The translations under genes and the position numbers were made by a program. From NCBI GenBank assembly GCA_937928045.1, contig CALFWO010000032.1:62001-126000 (forward strand): a DNA stretch of 64,000 nt. The letters run 5' to 3'. Of the stretch, positions 53,686-62,465 are shown piece by piece. The DNA comes from an uncultured Saprospiraceae bacterium. Lineage in GTDB: Bacteria; Bacteroidota; Bacteroidia; Chitinophagales; Saprospiraceae. The notes under the pieces are model-generated. The model searched no databases, had not been told where the DNA came from, and was given only the letters and a program-made list of their open reading frames with translations. The stretch's first letter is position 1, and each line of letters starts with the position of its first letter.

Positions 53686-54471
53686 ATGAAATTAAGCACA
53701 ATTTTATTAGCCGTTATAACCTTGAGTTTAGTGGCCTGTAAAGGATCTAAGAAATCAACAGAGGAAAAAAAAGAAGTGGTTACCGAAACGGTTACCGAAG
53801 TCACTGATGAGATTGAAGAAAAAGAAATGATGGCTGGAGACATCACGAGCCTCGCTGTAAAACGAAATGCCTGTTATGGTCGATGTCCGGCATTTGAATT
53901 TACAGTTGACAAAACTGGAGCAGCCACTTATAACGGACAACGTTTTGTTGATCAACTTGGCGTATGGAAAGGACAAATTCCAAATGTTAGGTTACAAGAG
54001 TTGTGGGAATATTGCAATAGTTTGGGACTAGAAAAATATGAGTCTTCTTATAAATCCGGAGCAATGGATGCACCGATATCTTCCTTGAAAATCGGCAGAA
54101 GAGATTCTGTTCAAGTGATTGTCGGAGATTTTGCAATGCCGGATGAATTAAAAGATGCCATGAAGCTTTTAGATTCTTTGTGCCACCAAACAGTTCCAGC
54201 ATTTGAATTATACGAAGCCAATGTACCAAGGAGTATCGTACCTGGCGAAACAATAGTCAATGTTAAAGCCAATGGAACTCCTGAAGCAATTTGTGAATCC
54301 TTTGTAGAATATGGATTAAAAGTGAAGAAAAAAGTTTCTCCGGCACTTTCGTTATATGTATTAACGTTCGATGAAAGTCAAAATGCGGGTAGACTATTGG
54401 CTTTGTTAAAAAAACATCCAATGGTTGCTGAAGCTCAATTTAATCAACAAGCAGATCAAAGAAATAACTAA
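53686..54471 (+). CDS. DUF6438-domain lipoprotein
   Basis: A 261-residue envelope lipoprotein. The lipobox is LVAC (C18). A short charged linker (to about 52) precedes a domain with the family motif NACYGRCPAFEFTVDKTGAATYNG (C63, C67), typical of DUF6438, whose function is not known. The C-terminal about 80 residues (SIVPGETIVNVKANGTPEAICESFVEYGLKVKK ...) form a second, ferredoxin-like-looking segment. I start at the ATG at 53686; an upstream in-frame TTG lies close to the promoter motif. The stop overlaps the next start by one base (TAATG). Confidence 0.85.
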   Translation: MKLSTILLAVITLSLVACKGSKKSTEEKKEVVTETVTEVTDEIEEKEMMAGDITSLAVKRNACYGRCPAFEFTVDKTGAATYNGQRFVDQLGVWKGQIPNVRLQELWEYCNSLGLEKYESSYKSGAMDAPISSLKIGRRDSVQVIVGDFAMPDELKDAMKLLDSLCHQTVPAFELYEANVPRSIVPGETIVNVKANGTPEAICESFVEYGLKVKKKVSPALSLYVLTFDESQNAGRLLALLKKHPMVAEAQFNQQADQRNN

Positions 54472-54890
54472 TGAAAAAATTTATACTTCTTCTTTTCATC
54501 GCACTACAATTTGGAGCAATAGCTCAAGAATCTAAAAACGCCGAAGGCTTTCAAATATTTAGCTATCAGGAAGGAGATACTACTTATACGATGAAACAGT
54601 ATGTCCTTTGCTTACTAATAGAAGGACCAAATCGAGATCATCCTGAAGACGAAGCAGATGTAATTCAAGCAGCGCATTTGGCGCATTTAGAACAGTTGGC
54701 CGCAGATAACAAAATTTGTATGGTGGGACCAATGGGTGATGATGACAACATCAAAGGCATTATTATATTCAATACCCCAACTGTTGCTGAAGCAAAAGCT
54801 TTGGCCAAAGCAGATCCGGCGGTAAAAGCAGGAAGACTTCTGGTTGAAGTACATCCTTGGTGGGGAGCTGTAGGCTCAAAGTTGTTTTAA
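54471..54890 (+). CDS. Exported YciI-like protein
   Basis: A 139-residue protein with a signal peptide (MKKFILLLFIALQFGAIAQ). The mature part resembles the YciI fold: QYVLCLLIEGPNRDH, the AAHLAHLEQLAADNKICMVGPMGDDDNIKGIIIF strand-helix pattern, and AEAKALAKADPAVKAGRLLVEVHPWWG. YciI proteins are usually cytoplasmic and of unknown activity; export is uncommon. It is translationally coupled to the DUF6438 gene. Confidence 0.85.
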   Translation: MKKFILLLFIALQFGAIAQESKNAEGFQIFSYQEGDTTYTMKQYVLCLLIEGPNRDHPEDEADVIQAAHLAHLEQLAADNKICMVGPMGDDDNIKGIIIFNTPTVAEAKALAKADPAVKAGRLLVEVHPWWGAVGSKLF

Positions 54891-54939
54891 GCTTGTAAAA
54901 GCTCACTGGCAAAAAGAATTCTCAATAGTTTTCAAAAAA

Positions 54940-55575
54940 ATGAAAAACAAAATTGATTGGTTAAATCATGGACTAGAATTCTTCGTGGTAATTATAGGTA
55001 TTTTGATTGCTTTTCAGCTGAATACATGTAGCACAGAAAAAGAACAAGATGAACTGGTCGACACCCACCTAACACAAATTATAAAGGAAACTGAATTCAA
55101 TAGATTAAATTTTACGAAGGCAATCGAACATTGCCAAAGCAATTTGTCCAAACTGGACACTATTTTTCAATTGATGGCAACAAATAATAATCGCAAAAAG
55201 ATTAACCGTCTTGCTATTGAATTACTAAACTTAGGAGGAGTTTATATTCGTAAAAACGCCTATTCCAATTTAACACAATCCGCTGATATTCGATTCATGA
55301 AAGATTTTGAACAAAAAAGCAAAATCATCAACTTGTATGAATATTACATTTGGGTTGAAGCTTTTGATGAAATTTCAATGAACTTATACAATTCCGATTT
55401 CTATCCATACTTGAAAGAAAATTTTGACTTGGTCGCCAGTTCCATACAATCCGATGATGTATACAATTCAAAGCTGTTCAAAAATATCCTAGTAGCCTAT
55501 TATCGAACAAGTCAACAACGCCTTAAAAAATACAAAGACTGTTTACTTCAAATAGATAAATATCTTGAAAATTAA
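54940..55575 (+). CDS. DUF6090-like membrane-anchored protein
   Basis: A 211-residue protein. It begins KIDWLNHGLEFFVVIIGILIAFQLN, giving one transmembrane helix (about 12-28), then a mainly helical, charged domain (about 35-211) with many Lys, Asn and Tyr. The opening, with its helix directly after a short N-terminus, matches DUF6090-type proteins common in Bacteroidota; no function is known. It is probably the last gene of the run starting at 53686. Confidence 0.65.
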   Translation: MKNKIDWLNHGLEFFVVIIGILIAFQLNTCSTEKEQDELVDTHLTQIIKETEFNRLNFTKAIEHCQSNLSKLDTIFQLMATNNNRKKINRLAIELLNLGGVYIRKNAYSNLTQSADIRFMKDFEQKSKIINLYEYYIWVEAFDEISMNLYNSDFYPYLKENFDLVASSIQSDDVYNSKLFKNILVAYYRTSQQRLKKYKDCLLQIDKYLEN

Positions 55576-55594
55576 AGTACTTCAATCAAGTACT
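55576..55594. terminator. Weak hairpin between converging genes
   Basis: A perfect 7-bp stem AGTACTT/AAGTACT (55576-55582, 55588-55594) with loop CAATC lies directly after the stop at 55575 and before the lptD stop at 55612. A T-rich stretch follows after ten bases on the plus strand. Confidence 0.4.
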
Positions 55595-55611
55595 AAGGGA
55601 CATTTTTTGCG

Positions 55612-58356
55612 CTAAAACCGCCTATTCCCTTCAAACTGCGACCGTTTGTATGGCGCTTTAATAAATTCTAAGGTTCCTGGTTTTACGCCGAGCGTAAAGG
55701 TGAATGCATTTGCATTTGGATACCAATTTACCGCCATTTGCCAACAATGCAGATCTCTTGTAAATCCAAAATCCGGATAAGTCACTCTATTTTGAATAAA
55801 GTTATATCCTATCTGCCCCACTCTAACAGCCCATTTGTCTGTAATATCTAATCGACCGTTGATACTTAATGCATTTGCAGAAATAAAGAAAGTATCTCTG
55901 CCCATTGGCTTATCCCATCTCATCGTCACATTATAATTCAGAGAAAAATTATCAAGCAAATCTTCCAAAGTTCCCTCTGCAGGTTTGCCTGGTTTTTCAT
56001 TGCGCTGTGCAATATCAATGATCTGACGAACTGTAGTTCGGCCATTAATTCCCAAAGTGGTATTCGTTGTTTCAAACAATCTTTTTTCTTCCTTCCACAA
56101 CAACTTGTCTACTCGTCTATTCAGTTCAGTATCGAATTGATAAAAATTCAAAGTTGAATTAAAGTTTACGCTAATAGCTTTCTTAAAAAAAGAAGTTCTT
56201 GCTCGAAATGATGATGTACTAAAGTTTAAAGAATCGGCTTCAAAATTATAATTACCCGTCAAGTTATAACTTTCGACAAGTTTAATATTCTTGGTTTTCT
56301 TTTCCTTTCTAGAATATACTTTTGCCTCTATCACTCCTCGAAAACCATAAGTCATTGAGAAATTCCGATCCGGACTGGAAGGTTTATCGTAGATGGATCG
56401 ACTCAGTATTGAATATTCCCTTGGATCATTTACATCTGCTCTAGTATCCGTATCTACTTCCCTAAAAAATTGACTATAGCCTGGTGTGTAGCTAACTCCG
56501 AAATTGGGAGTTGTTACATTTCTCAATCCTCTCAACCTTCCTTTCTTAAAAAGCATGGTACTAAATACTTTAAATTGTATACCAGCAGTAATCGGCTTAA
56601 GATTGTGGAAGGCCGTAAAATCTCTTATTAAAGTATCTTGTATAGACCCATATCCTGTGGTATCGATTCTAACCAAGACAGGGTCATCTCCTGGATTTAA
56701 AGTTTCAAAAACCTGAGTAGTATCTAAAGTCGGATCAAAAATTCGTTGATATGTTTTTAAATATAAATTTTCAGAAAAAGAAGTATTGAAGTTAAAATTA
56801 AAATACTTGAGAATAGCGGTACTGAAACCTGCAGTCACAGAATGTCGCATTCCTGTATTTGCAGATTGCAGAGTCTGCTGCGTAAATAAGGTTGTATCTG
56901 TAGTTGTAAAATTCGACTTGGATTCTGCCCGATAAGACATGGTAAAGTTATCATACCATTTTTTCTTAGACCCCTTAGATTGAAAAGGCTTAAAATTACC
57001 TGTAGTAAAAAGGAGATCAGGGAAAGTAAAATTAAAAGAGTTTGTACTTGAATTCTGGCGGTGTGTAAAAGCTGCAGTAAATCTCCAAGGCTTATTTCTA
57101 AATGTTTGAGTAAAATTTACCGAAGAACCCAGTTGATTATTTTGAACACTTCCAACATCATTTCTCAACCTTTGATTAAACCCATTAGTATTGATATTTA
57201 CATTTCCTGAAAATTTACGTGTCGGATGTGCTTTTCCATCTTGGCTATGGTTCCAATTGATACTAATCGGAGTTGTTCTAAAATTTCTTGCAAATTCATC
57301 TTCTTGCAGCAAACTGGAATAATTCAATGTCAATCCTCCATTGTATTTATATCGTTTCCGATAATCTGCTCTTAAATTTAAACCCCAAGTCCCTCTCAAA
57401 TAATAGTCCGCCGTCAACTGTAGATTCAATGTTTTTCCTATTGGGAAATACCATCCAACACCTTTGATACCAAATCCTAATTGGCCATCATTCTCAATAT
57501 CTTTTGGAAATATTAATCCAGTGCTACCCGCATTACTAATAGGATAGAATCCGAAAGGCAACCATAATGGTGTAGCTACTCCCCCCAATTCTAAATTCGA
57601 AGGTCCAACTACAACTATTTTATTGGGGATTACTTTTTGCTTCTGAGAGCGAATTCCAAAGTGGGGCTCCGGGTGATCACAAGTTGTAAATATTGCATCT
57701 TGACTGTAGACCACATTGCTTGTTGTGCTATCTTCTTTTACTGAACTAATCTTCGCCTTGGCCCCTAAGACAAATAAATCTGCTCCCTGCTTGGTCACTA
57801 CATTTTCAACGATTCCTTTTCTAGATTTAAAATTAAATCTGATTTTTTTCGCCTCAAAAGTTTGTGTCTGATCCTTAAAAACTGGCAACTGCGCCAAACG
57901 ATCACTCGTATCACGAATTCCACTCGCAACAACTTCGTTGGTATTCCAATTGAAGGATAGATATCCAGCTGTTAAATTAAACTCCTCATATTTGATTTTT
58001 GCCTCGCCATACAAATGGACCGTTTGATTTTTCAAGTCATAAATAGACGAATCTTTTGCAGAGTAATCTAATTGAGAAGTTAGGCCATCATCTGAAATTT
58101 TAACCTGATTCAACGGATTTTTGACATTTGCTCCTTCAGATCGCATTCCACTCAGACTATCTCTTCCGATACTGTCCAATTGGTAATTGGTTTCCCATGG
58201 CTTAAGTGTATCCTGTCGAGTTGTCAATGACAAAGAATCTTTCATATCGGAAAGATTGAGTGAAGTATCTACCTGAGCATACAGCTCAATATTACTACCC
58301 AAAAGCAGAAATAGTGGGAAAATCAGTTTACTATATGTTTCTAAAAGTTGCTTCAC
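55612..58356 (-). CDS. lptD: LPS-assembly outer-membrane protein LptD
   Basis: A 914-residue outer-membrane protein that inserts LPS into the outer leaflet. A signal peptide (to about 28, LYAQ) is followed by an OstA/LptA-like jelly roll (about 90-215, IYDLKNQTVHLYGEAKIKYEEFNLTAGYLSF) and a long beta-barrel domain (about 240-900) rich in aromatic-Asn-Thr strands (GLNLRADYRKRYKYNGGLTLNYSS). It is the Bacteroidota form. The start is GTG at 58356; the preceding in-frame codon is TAG. It is divergent from the amidase gene. Confidence 0.93.
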   Translation of the reverse strand: MKQLLETYSKLIFPLFLLLGSNIELYAQVDTSLNLSDMKDSLSLTTRQDTLKPWETNYQLDSIGRDSLSGMRSEGANVKNPLNQVKISDDGLTSQLDYSAKDSSIYDLKNQTVHLYGEAKIKYEEFNLTAGYLSFNWNTNEVVASGIRDTSDRLAQLPVFKDQTQTFEAKKIRFNFKSRKGIVENVVTKQGADLFVLGAKAKISSVKEDSTTSNVVYSQDAIFTTCDHPEPHFGIRSQKQKVIPNKIVVVGPSNLELGGVATPLWLPFGFYPISNAGSTGLIFPKDIENDGQLGFGIKGVGWYFPIGKTLNLQLTADYYLRGTWGLNLRADYRKRYKYNGGLTLNYSSLLQEDEFARNFRTTPISINWNHSQDGKAHPTRKFSGNVNINTNGFNQRLRNDVGSVQNNQLGSSVNFTQTFRNKPWRFTAAFTHRQNSSTNSFNFTFPDLLFTTGNFKPFQSKGSKKKWYDNFTMSYRAESKSNFTTTDTTLFTQQTLQSANTGMRHSVTAGFSTAILKYFNFNFNTSFSENLYLKTYQRIFDPTLDTTQVFETLNPGDDPVLVRIDTTGYGSIQDTLIRDFTAFHNLKPITAGIQFKVFSTMLFKKGRLRGLRNVTTPNFGVSYTPGYSQFFREVDTDTRADVNDPREYSILSRSIYDKPSSPDRNFSMTYGFRGVIEAKVYSRKEKKTKNIKLVESYNLTGNYNFEADSLNFSTSSFRARTSFFKKAISVNFNSTLNFYQFDTELNRRVDKLLWKEEKRLFETTNTTLGINGRTTVRQIIDIAQRNEKPGKPAEGTLEDLLDNFSLNYNVTMRWDKPMGRDTFFISANALSINGRLDITDKWAVRVGQIGYNFIQNRVTYPDFGFTRDLHCWQMAVNWYPNANAFTFTLGVKPGTLEFIKAPYKRSQFEGNRRF

Positions 58357-58532
58357 CTACGTATTTTACTCAAAAGCAAGATGTAATGTATTGATTCGAA
58401 GATTATTAGCCTAATTGAGGCAATAAAAGCCAGACAATTCATATTTTTGCTAAAGGTAATACGGTATTACCTGAATTTGTGTACATCACTTAGCAACAAA
58501 TTAAATTGAAACACTATCAAATCTAAAATACC

Positions 58533-59744
58533 ATGCATTTTAGCTTATCGCTTATTCTAACGATTGCATGGACACTTTTGCCATCATCTTCCAATTACTT
58601 TAACATTTCGAATCAGTATTCGACCGTTACAATGAAAGTTGTTATTGATGCTGGTCATGGTGGTCGAGACGGCGGATGCATAGGAGCTCCACACAATGAG
58701 AAAGACATTGTACTGCCAATAGCCTTAGAATTGGGACGCTTGATTGAGACTCAACTTTCTGACGTTGAGGTAATTTACACCCGAGAAGAGGACGAATTCA
58801 TTACACTGAATAATCGAGCAAAGATTGCCAATGATGCCAAGGCTGATCTTTTTATTTCCATACATGCCAATAGTCTTCCTGCATTAAAATCACTAAGAGG
58901 CTCAGAAACTTATGTAATGGGATTAGGGGAAGCCAAAGCCAATCTTGCCGTAGCGAAGCGAGAAAATGCATCTATTGTGATGGAAGATAACTATCAGAAC
59001 AATTATCAAGGTTATGATCCGAATTCGAACGAAGGACACATTTTGCTTTCCATGTTTCAAAATATTCACTTGGAGAAAAGTATTTACTTCGCCTCGTTAG
59101 TCGAAGAATCAATAGAAAAATATGGACATGGATTGAGTCGAGGGGTAAAGCAAGCGGGTTTTCTGGTATTGCGTGCCACCAATATGCCATCTGTTTTAAT
59201 TGAAGCTGGCTATTTGACAAATACAGATGATAATGAATATTTGCAAAAAGAGTCTGGTCAAAACGATATTGCCTTTGCAATTTTTGAAGCTTTCAGAATA
59301 TATAAGACCAACCAAGGAATACCATTGAGTGTTGATAATGATGTGGTAGATAAAAATGTTCCTGCGGCCAAATTGGTTAAACAAGCAGAATCTTTAGAAA
59401 AAATTTCAAAAGAAAGAGAAATTCCAACCAATCCTGTTCAAAAGGAACCTACTTTTGCAACGGAGCAATCTAATAATATTAGCGCACTTTTAGATCAAAC
59501 CATTGTATATCGTGTTCAATTGGCGGCTAGCACCAAACCTATTGAACAGTTCAAAGGAAAATGGGAGAACATTGCTGCCTCCATTCAGGTAAAAAAGGAA
59601 GGCAAATTTTATAAGTATTTAAGTGCTCCCAGATCGACCGTTGCTGATGGCAAAAAACTTTTGAAAAGGATGCAAGAGCGTGGATTTGATGCCGCATTTT
59701 TGGTAGCCTATAAAGGTGATCAGCGTGTTAAAATTGTTCATTGA
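58533..59744 (+). CDS. N-acetylmuramoyl-L-alanine amidase with C-terminal SPOR-like domain
   Basis: A 403-residue Amidase_3 enzyme that cleaves the MurNAc-L-Ala bond. A short hydrophobic leader (1-20) suggests export. Zinc ligands are H42 (DAGHGGRDGG), E56 (NEKDI) and H111 (FISIHANS); the catalytic glutamate is E224 (LIEAGYLTN). Residues about 325-403 (YRVQLAASTKPIEQF ... YKYLSAPRSTVADGKKLLKRMQERGFDAAFLV) look like a SPOR/septal peptidoglycan-binding repeat. It is followed by the MCE protein gene. Confidence 0.93.
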   Translation: MHFSLSLILTIAWTLLPSSSNYFNISNQYSTVTMKVVIDAGHGGRDGGCIGAPHNEKDIVLPIALELGRLIETQLSDVEVIYTREEDEFITLNNRAKIANDAKADLFISIHANSLPALKSLRGSETYVMGLGEAKANLAVAKRENASIVMEDNYQNNYQGYDPNSNEGHILLSMFQNIHLEKSIYFASLVEESIEKYGHGLSRGVKQAGFLVLRATNMPSVLIEAGYLTNTDDNEYLQKESGQNDIAFAIFEAFRIYKTNQGIPLSVDNDVVDKNVPAAKLVKQAESLEKISKEREIPTNPVQKEPTFATEQSNNISALLDQTIVYRVQLAASTKPIEQFKGKWENIAASIQVKKEGKFYKYLSAPRSTVADGKKLLKRMQERGFDAAFLVAYKGDQRVKIVH

Positions 59745-59795
59745 GTTAACCTTTGGTCTGTAATAAGGTTTTGAATAAAGAATAAAAGAAATCAA

Positions 59796-60857
59796 ATGTC
59801 AAACGAGACTAAAATAGGCCTGATGGCCACAATTATTATTGCTGCATTTATTTGGGGCTTTAAATTTATCCAAGGAAAAAATCTCTTTTCTCAGAACAAC
59901 ATTTTTTATGTTGAGTATGATGATGTATCTGAGTTACAAGCTTCTGCTCCAATATTTAAAAATGGATTACAAATTGGAACTGTAGCTGACATCAGTTTCA
60001 AAGGTGATGATATGGAAAAAGTAATCGTCACTTTAGATGTTGATGGGGATTTAAAAGTTCCAAAAACGGCAACCGCTGACTTGGTATACATGGGTGTCAT
60101 GGGTGGTCGTGGTGTTTATTTGAATTTTTCAAAACCATGCTCTGGAGATGACTGCGCACAGAGCGGTGATTATTTGAATGCAGTCGGAAAAGGTCTACTT
60201 GGATCTTTATTGGATCCAAATGAAATTCCAGCTTATATTGATCAATTGAGTTCTGGAGCTAAAGATATGTTGAAACAACTGAATGCTGCTTTAGGAGATC
60301 CTAATTCCGCCAATGAACCAATGGTGAAAATTGTCAACAACCTTTCCAATACTTTGGCAAATCTATCGAAGACAACTGAGGAACTTAATAATTTAATGGC
60401 AGGATCGGCGGGACCATTGAAACGAACTTTGCAAAATGTTGAAGGACTGACAGCAAACTTAAACAACAACAACGACAAGATCACCGCAGTGTTAGCAAAT
60501 ACAGAAACAATGACCGGCAAGTTGAAAGATTTGGAATTAAAGCCGACTATTGATAAAACCAATGGTACAATTGAAAGCGCTAAAAAAACAATGGACGAAC
60601 TAAGAATAACATTGGAAAAAGCCAATACCACCTTTGATGGTTTCAATAAACTATTAGCTGGAATTGAAGCTGGGGAAGGTACTATTGGAAAGCTAGCAAA
60701 AGACAAGGCTTTGTATGAAAAACTGGATGCCACGCTTAAAGAAGTTGAGTTGCTGATGCAAGATTTCAGATTGAATCCAAAGCGCTACACTAGAATCTTG
60801 AGTAAAAAGGAAACGCCCTATGAAGCTCCGGTAAATGATCCGGCTAAGAACAATTAA
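59796..60857 (+). CDS. MlaD-family (MCE domain) lipid-transport protein
   Basis: A 353-residue protein with an N-terminal transmembrane anchor (about 8-26, GLMATIIIAAFIWGFKFI) and an MCE domain (about 35-120: VEYDDVSELQASAPIFKNGLQIGTV ... DLVYMGVMGGRGVYLNF). A long helical Asn/Thr/Lys-rich stretch (about 150-310) of repeating amphipathic segments is typical of MlaD-like periplasmic bridges. It probably takes part in phospholipid transport between the membranes. The stop shares TTAA with murB. Confidence 0.92.
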   Translation: MSNETKIGLMATIIIAAFIWGFKFIQGKNLFSQNNIFYVEYDDVSELQASAPIFKNGLQIGTVADISFKGDDMEKVIVTLDVDGDLKVPKTATADLVYMGVMGGRGVYLNFSKPCSGDDCAQSGDYLNAVGKGLLGSLLDPNEIPAYIDQLSSGAKDMLKQLNAALGDPNSANEPMVKIVNNLSNTLANLSKTTEELNNLMAGSAGPLKRTLQNVEGLTANLNNNNDKITAVLANTETMTGKLKDLELKPTIDKTNGTIESAKKTMDELRITLEKANTTFDGFNKLLAGIEAGEGTIGKLAKDKALYEKLDATLKEVELLMQDFRLNPKRYTRILSKKETPYEAPVNDPAKNN

Positions 60858-61855
60858 AGTAGCGTCACTTCTCGTTCGATTTTTATTCCAAATTTTACAT
60901 ACACGGAATCCTGAATTTGCTTTGACAGATTCAGGATTTCTTGTCCAGTGGCATTTCCATAGTTCACCAAGACTAATGCTTGTTTAGCATGAGCCCCGGT
61001 TTCCCCTACCCTTTTCCCTTTCCAACCACATTGCTCAATCAACCAACCAGCTGGCACTTTAGTGCGATCATTCGGTTGTGGATATCCCGGACATTCTGGA
61101 TAAGCCATTTTTAATTCACGAAAATGAGGATTGGAAATTGTTGGGTTTTTAAAAAAAGAACCTGCGTTGCCCAACTCTTTAGGATCTGGAAGTTTGGATT
61201 GACGAATTTCAATTACCGCATCAGAAATATCTTTTATAGTCGGTTCAATAATGTTTTTACTTTTTAACACGTCAGAAATCGCGCCATAAGTAGCATTGAT
61301 TTGATGCTGCTTTGTCAAGCGCAAAGTCACATGCGTAATAATTATTTTAGACTTCAATTCATTTTTAAATATAGAATCTCTATATCCAAAATTACACGCT
61401 TCAGTATTTAGGGAAAAACGTTGAAGGTCATCGAGCATAATACCATCTACCTGATGGAATACATCTTTCAATTCAACTCCATAAGCTCCGATATTCTGAA
61501 TAGGAGCTGCGCCAACTGTCCCTGGAATTAGAGACATGTTTTCAATTCCACCATAGTTGTTTTCTACGGCATAAAGTACGGATTCGTGCCAGTTCTCACC
61601 GGCCCCAAATTTTATCCAAACATGATGGTCATCTTCTTTTACAATCTGTTTGCCCAGAATATTTATTTTTAAAACCAATCCATTAAAGTCACCTCCAAAA
61701 AGAATATTACTTCCTCCGCCCAATATCAAAATCTTCTGATCTAAATTTACAGAATTCAAATCATCAAGGGTATTGACCTCCAGAAATTTTTGAGCATTGA
61801 CCGCGATGCCCATCGTATTGTAAGACTTTAAATTAATATTGTTTGAAATCTGCAT
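60854..61855 (-). CDS. murB: UDP-N-acetylenolpyruvoylglucosamine reductase
   Basis: A 333-residue FAD enzyme that reduces UDP-GlcNAc-enolpyruvate to UDP-MurNAc with NADPH. The FAD motif is LGGGSNILF. Other blocks are NIGAYGVELKD, FGYRDSIFK and the active-site serine in GNAGSFFKNP, followed by the C-terminal glutamate region HAKQALVLVNYGNATGQEIL. It fits type I MurB. I start at the ATG at 61855 (MQISNN); the open frame upstream overlaps the neighbouring gene's end. Confidence 0.95.
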   Translation of the reverse strand: MQISNNINLKSYNTMGIAVNAQKFLEVNTLDDLNSVNLDQKILILGGGSNILFGGDFNGLVLKINILGKQIVKEDDHHVWIKFGAGENWHESVLYAVENNYGGIENMSLIPGTVGAAPIQNIGAYGVELKDVFHQVDGIMLDDLQRFSLNTEACNFGYRDSIFKNELKSKIIITHVTLRLTKQHQINATYGAISDVLKSKNIIEPTIKDISDAVIEIRQSKLPDPKELGNAGSFFKNPTISNPHFRELKMAYPECPGYPQPNDRTKVPAGWLIEQCGWKGKRVGETGAHAKQALVLVNYGNATGQEILNLSKQIQDSVYVKFGIKIEREVTLL

Positions 61856-61884
61856 ATGAACGAAGGTATAGAAAAGCCAGCGAA

Positions 61885-62445
61885 TTATAGATTTTCCTCT
61901 TGAAGACTTACCCACTTTAAGCCAAGTAGCCCAGTATGAATATTTATTGGTAAAATTTCTCCTTTGTAATATTCAATTACATTAAAATCAGGCGACGCAC
62001 TTAAACGGAAAGGCGCTTTGTCAACTATAAAATAAACATAATATCCATCTAATGTCTTAGACAATTCTAACTCACCAAAACGACTTTGGGAATATTCATC
62101 TATTCTTTGGATAACCACTTCTTTTTCTACTGTAGAATTTATTTGAACAATCCGATTAATCAAGGTAAGCATCAAAGGCAACAAAATCATTCCTACAAAA
62201 GCACAACCAACAAAGAGCTGAACTTTTTCAATCAAGAAATGCAATTCTTTGCCTAAGAAATAAGCTACAACTATTCCTAAAATGCCACCTAGTAAAATAT
62301 AGGTAATAACATGTACTTTGATATTGATACAATTTTGAAAAAAAGCAAATTGATAAACATATCCAGAGATCAAGGAGAAAACAATGAATATTCCTAGAAG
62401 GATTTTGTTTCGATCAGATTGGAGCCAATTTGGCAACATAGTCAT
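61885..62445 (-). CDS. Predicted membrane protein of unknown function
   Basis: A 186-residue protein with about three transmembrane helices (14-34, 46-64, 78-97) and a C-terminal soluble tail (about 105-186) containing VIQRIDEYSQSRFGELELSKTLDGYYVYFIVD. No family is recognised. It lies between the ABC exporter (20 bases) and murB, so it is probably co-transcribed with both. Confidence 0.7.
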   Translation of the reverse strand: MTMLPNWLQSDRNKILLGIFIVFSLISGYVYQFAFFQNCINIKVHVITYILLGGILGIVVAYFLGKELHFLIEKVQLFVGCAFVGMILLPLMLTLINRIVQINSTVEKEVVIQRIDEYSQSRFGELELSKTLDGYYVYFIVDKAPFRLSASPDFNVIEYYKGEILPINIHTGLLGLKWVSLQEENL

Positions 62446-62465
62446 ATGTTTAATTCCAGAACGAT

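Noticed and set aside
60242-60733. A 163-codon open frame antisense to the MCE protein gene
   Set aside because: Composition (Ser/Ala/Val/Phe runs) mirrors the helical repeat coding strand; no start context or family.
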